From positions 1 to 25,104 of the forward strand of contig NZ_JAQLFP010000032.1 in assembly GCF_028207065.1 (NCBI RefSeq): 25,104 nucleotides of DNA. The letters run 5' to 3'. The translations under genes and the position numbers were made by a program. The notes below the pieces were generated by a model. The model worked only from the letters and a program-made list of their open reading frames with translations, did not search any database and had not been told where the DNA came from. Of this stretch, positions 24,100 through 25,104 are shown piece by piece. This DNA comes from Collinsella aerofaciens. GTDB taxonomy: Bacteria > Actinomycetota > Coriobacteriia > Coriobacteriales > Coriobacteriaceae. Numbering within the stretch: position 1 is the first letter of the stretch; every line of letters starts with the position of its first letter.

Positions 24100-24169
24100 T
24101 GAGGGGAAGTACGGCAACTCCATAGCCGTTCTTGCCACGTTCGAATCCGGCAAGGGTGGGTAGGCCCCT

Positions 24170-24318
24170 TTAGCGCTTGAGCTTTTCCTCGCGGGCGACG
24201 AGGGCCTGCTTGAGCGCACCGAGGTCGCGCTCGGTGCGCTTGGCGCGGCGCGACAGAACAAACGCGTAAACCGCAAGTGCGAGCCAAATGCCCACATAGG
24301 CAGCTATAACAAAAGGAG
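24170..24318 (-). pseudogene. CcmD-like membrane protein remnant (N-terminus lost)
   Basis: The frame ending at 24170 reads a single membrane helix (FVIAAYVGIWLALAVYAFVL) followed by a basic, charged helix (SRRAKRTERDLGAL and onward to EEKLKR). This is the layout of CcmD-family proteins, small partners of the haem exporter in cytochrome c maturation. Upstream, similarity stops abruptly at about 24318, where transposase sequence begins, and no start codon with a ribosome binding site remains. No other ccm gene is in the window. I call it a remnant; a short family member starting at an alternative codon is less likely. Confidence 0.6.
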
Positions 24319-24511
24319 CGGCCGGGAGAACTCCTCGAACGGCACGCCGGTCCAGCCCCTGCCCTCGAAGAAGTCGCACTTGAGCGTGCCGAAGAACCCC
24401 TCGGCACGCGCGTTGTCGGGGCTCCGGGCCCTCCTCGACATCGAGCGCCTGACCCCAGGCCCGCACGCCTCGCGCCACTCGCGCCCCATGTAGACGGCGC
24501 CGCCGTCGTAG
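24319..24511 (-). pseudogene. IS3-family transposase fragment (C-terminal part of the integrase domain)
   Basis: About 60 residues match the end of an IS3-type OrfB: DGGAVYMGREWREAC, VRRSMSRRARSPDNARAEGFF, FGTLKCDFFEGR and GVPFEEF. The SPDNAxxEgFFGTLK block includes the last glutamate of the DDE triad. The rest of the transposase is missing on both sides and no terminal repeats are seen, so the element is dead. It is fused in frame to the restriction-helicase remnant upstream. Confidence 0.8.
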
Positions 24512-24770
24512 CGCTTGCATTGAATCGCCCACCATTCCCCCGCCTCGGCGGTCTGGGCCATGAGGTCGATTCCGTTGTCTTGGGTGTCGTGGACGGGACA
24601 ATCGTCCCATTCGAGTGCCCGGGCTATCGTCCCGACACGGGAAAGAACAGCGCGTAGAAGGAGTCGTTCTTGAGATAGCAAACGCAGGCCGCCTCGCACT
24701 TGTCGCCCTTCTCCTTGGTCGTTGCCGACCCATTGACGATAGGATCAAGGGCATCGTAGACGGTCTTGAT
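24512..24770 (-). pseudogene. N-terminal remnant of a type ISP restriction/helicase (COG4889-like) protein
   Basis: Two frames together read the start of a large restriction helicase. Positions 24770 to 24624 give KTVYDALDPIVNG, TTKEKGDKCEAACVCYLKND and FYALFFPV before a TAG. After a frame change, 24650 to about 24512 give EWDDCPVHDTQDNGIDLMAQ and GEWWAIQCKRY. The DNGID and QCK parts are the conserved Mrr-like nuclease motif (D-x(n)-QxK). A strong AAAGGAG (24784-24778) stands 7 nt before an ATC codon, where an ATG would be expected. The gene is therefore broken by start-codon loss, frameshift and truncation at the IS3 junction. Confidence 0.7.
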
Positions 24771-24954
24771 ATAGCGACTCCTTTGTTGTTATTCAGACGT
24801 CACTATTTTAGCTAAGGACCGCCGGAACTCTTTCTAATTGGAGCTTATCGGTCGACAAGTCAAGCCGCCCGGCCCGCGATTATCAATGGTTTATATGCTT
24901 CACAAAATAAACTGCCACAGGATTCACCCGCAATTCACCCGCAAAGTAAACCAA
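24771..24954. other. spacer between the gene remnants and tRNA-fMet copy 2
   Basis: AT-rich, no gene seen. It includes the surviving ribosome binding site of the helicase remnant (24778-24784). Near the tRNA terminator an 11-nt motif is repeated in tandem (ATTCACCCGCA/ATTCACCCGCA, about 24922-24943, overlapping by one base). Confidence 0.4.
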
Positions 24955-24991
24955 TAAAGAAAAAGCTCGGAAGCAATTATGCTTCCGAGCT
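24955..24991 (-). terminator. intrinsic terminator of tRNA-fMet copy 2
   Basis: A perfect 11-bp stem (24964-24974 with 24981-24991) and 6-nt loop, followed in minus-strand sense by TTTTTCTTT. Its sequence differs from the terminator of copy 1. Confidence 0.9.
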
Positions 24992-24997
24992 GCAAGT

Positions 24998-25104
24998 TCT
25001 TGGTCGCGGGGGCAGGATTTGAACCTACGACCTCCGGGTTATGAGCCCGGCGAGCTACCAGACTGCTCCACCCCGCAATGTCTGGGCGCCTCATGTGCGC
25101 AAGA
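24998..25104 (-). repeat. direct repeat copy B (tRNA-fMet plus 5' flank)
   Basis: Identical to 14407-14513; the window ends inside the match. The two copies are 10,591 bp apart in the same orientation. Confidence 0.95.
25001..25077 (-). tRNA. initiator tRNA-fMet (CAU), copy 2
   Basis: Identical over all 77 nt to the gene at 14410-14486, with the CAU anticodon, three G-C pairs in the anticodon stem, U1-G72 and an encoded CCA. It has its own terminator and the same upstream flank. Confidence 0.95.

Overview
The window looks like chromosomal DNA of a high-GC, strictly anaerobic actinobacterium of the class Coriobacteriia, most likely Collinsella or a close relative. This is inferred from the gene content: an Ech-type energy-converting NiFe hydrogenase, many PTS sugar systems, a large flavin/Fe-S enoate-reductase-type enzyme, GC-rich codons with AGGAGG-like ribosome binding sites, and Actinobacteria-like initiator tRNA genes. 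No rRNA or taxonomic marker protein confirms it.

Layout. (1) 57-5731, minus strand: one tight operon, echAB(fused)-echC-echD-echE-echF, for a complete membrane-bound hydrogenase that couples ferredoxin oxidation and H2 formation to ion pumping. (2) 5732-6756: an orphan transposase-like helix-turn-helix protein and AT-rich spacer DNA. (3) 6757-8787, minus: an old-yellow-enzyme/2-enoate-reductase-like flavoprotein. (4) 8788-9821: about 1 kb without a convincing gene. It holds a very regular array of five large palindromes (unit about 80 bp, every loop exactly 25 nt), the most unusual structure in the window. (5) 9822-13970: an alpha-glucoside module, with a PTS EIICB, a small two-helix membrane protein of unknown role and a GH4 6-phospho-alpha-glucosidase on plus. 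A perfect bidirectional terminator separates these from a convergent RpiR-type regulator. (6) 14410-25077: a 10.6-kb segment bracketed by two identical initiator tRNA(fMet) genes in the same orientation. It holds a minus-strand glycan cluster (ChbG/YdjC deacetylase, GH1 beta-glucosidase, GH140-like protein) and a divergent plus-strand cluster (LicR-type PRD regulator, GH1 6-phospho-beta-glucosidase, lactose/cellobiose EIIA). The matching EIIC and EIIB lie on minus, convergent with the EIIA. Next to the second tRNA is a graveyard of gene fragments: a CcmD-like tail, an IS3-family transposase piece and the N-terminus of a type ISP restriction helicase.

How the genes work together. The two PTS modules import and phosphorylate alpha- and beta-glucosides; the GH4 and GH1 enzymes hydrolyse the phosphorylated disaccharides to feed glycolysis. 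The GH140/GH1/ChbG cluster has no transporter of its own and probably trims non-phosphorylated plant- or mucin-derived glycosides. Reduced ferredoxin from fermentation of these sugars could be disposed of as H2 by the Ech complex, conserving energy. This last link is inference.
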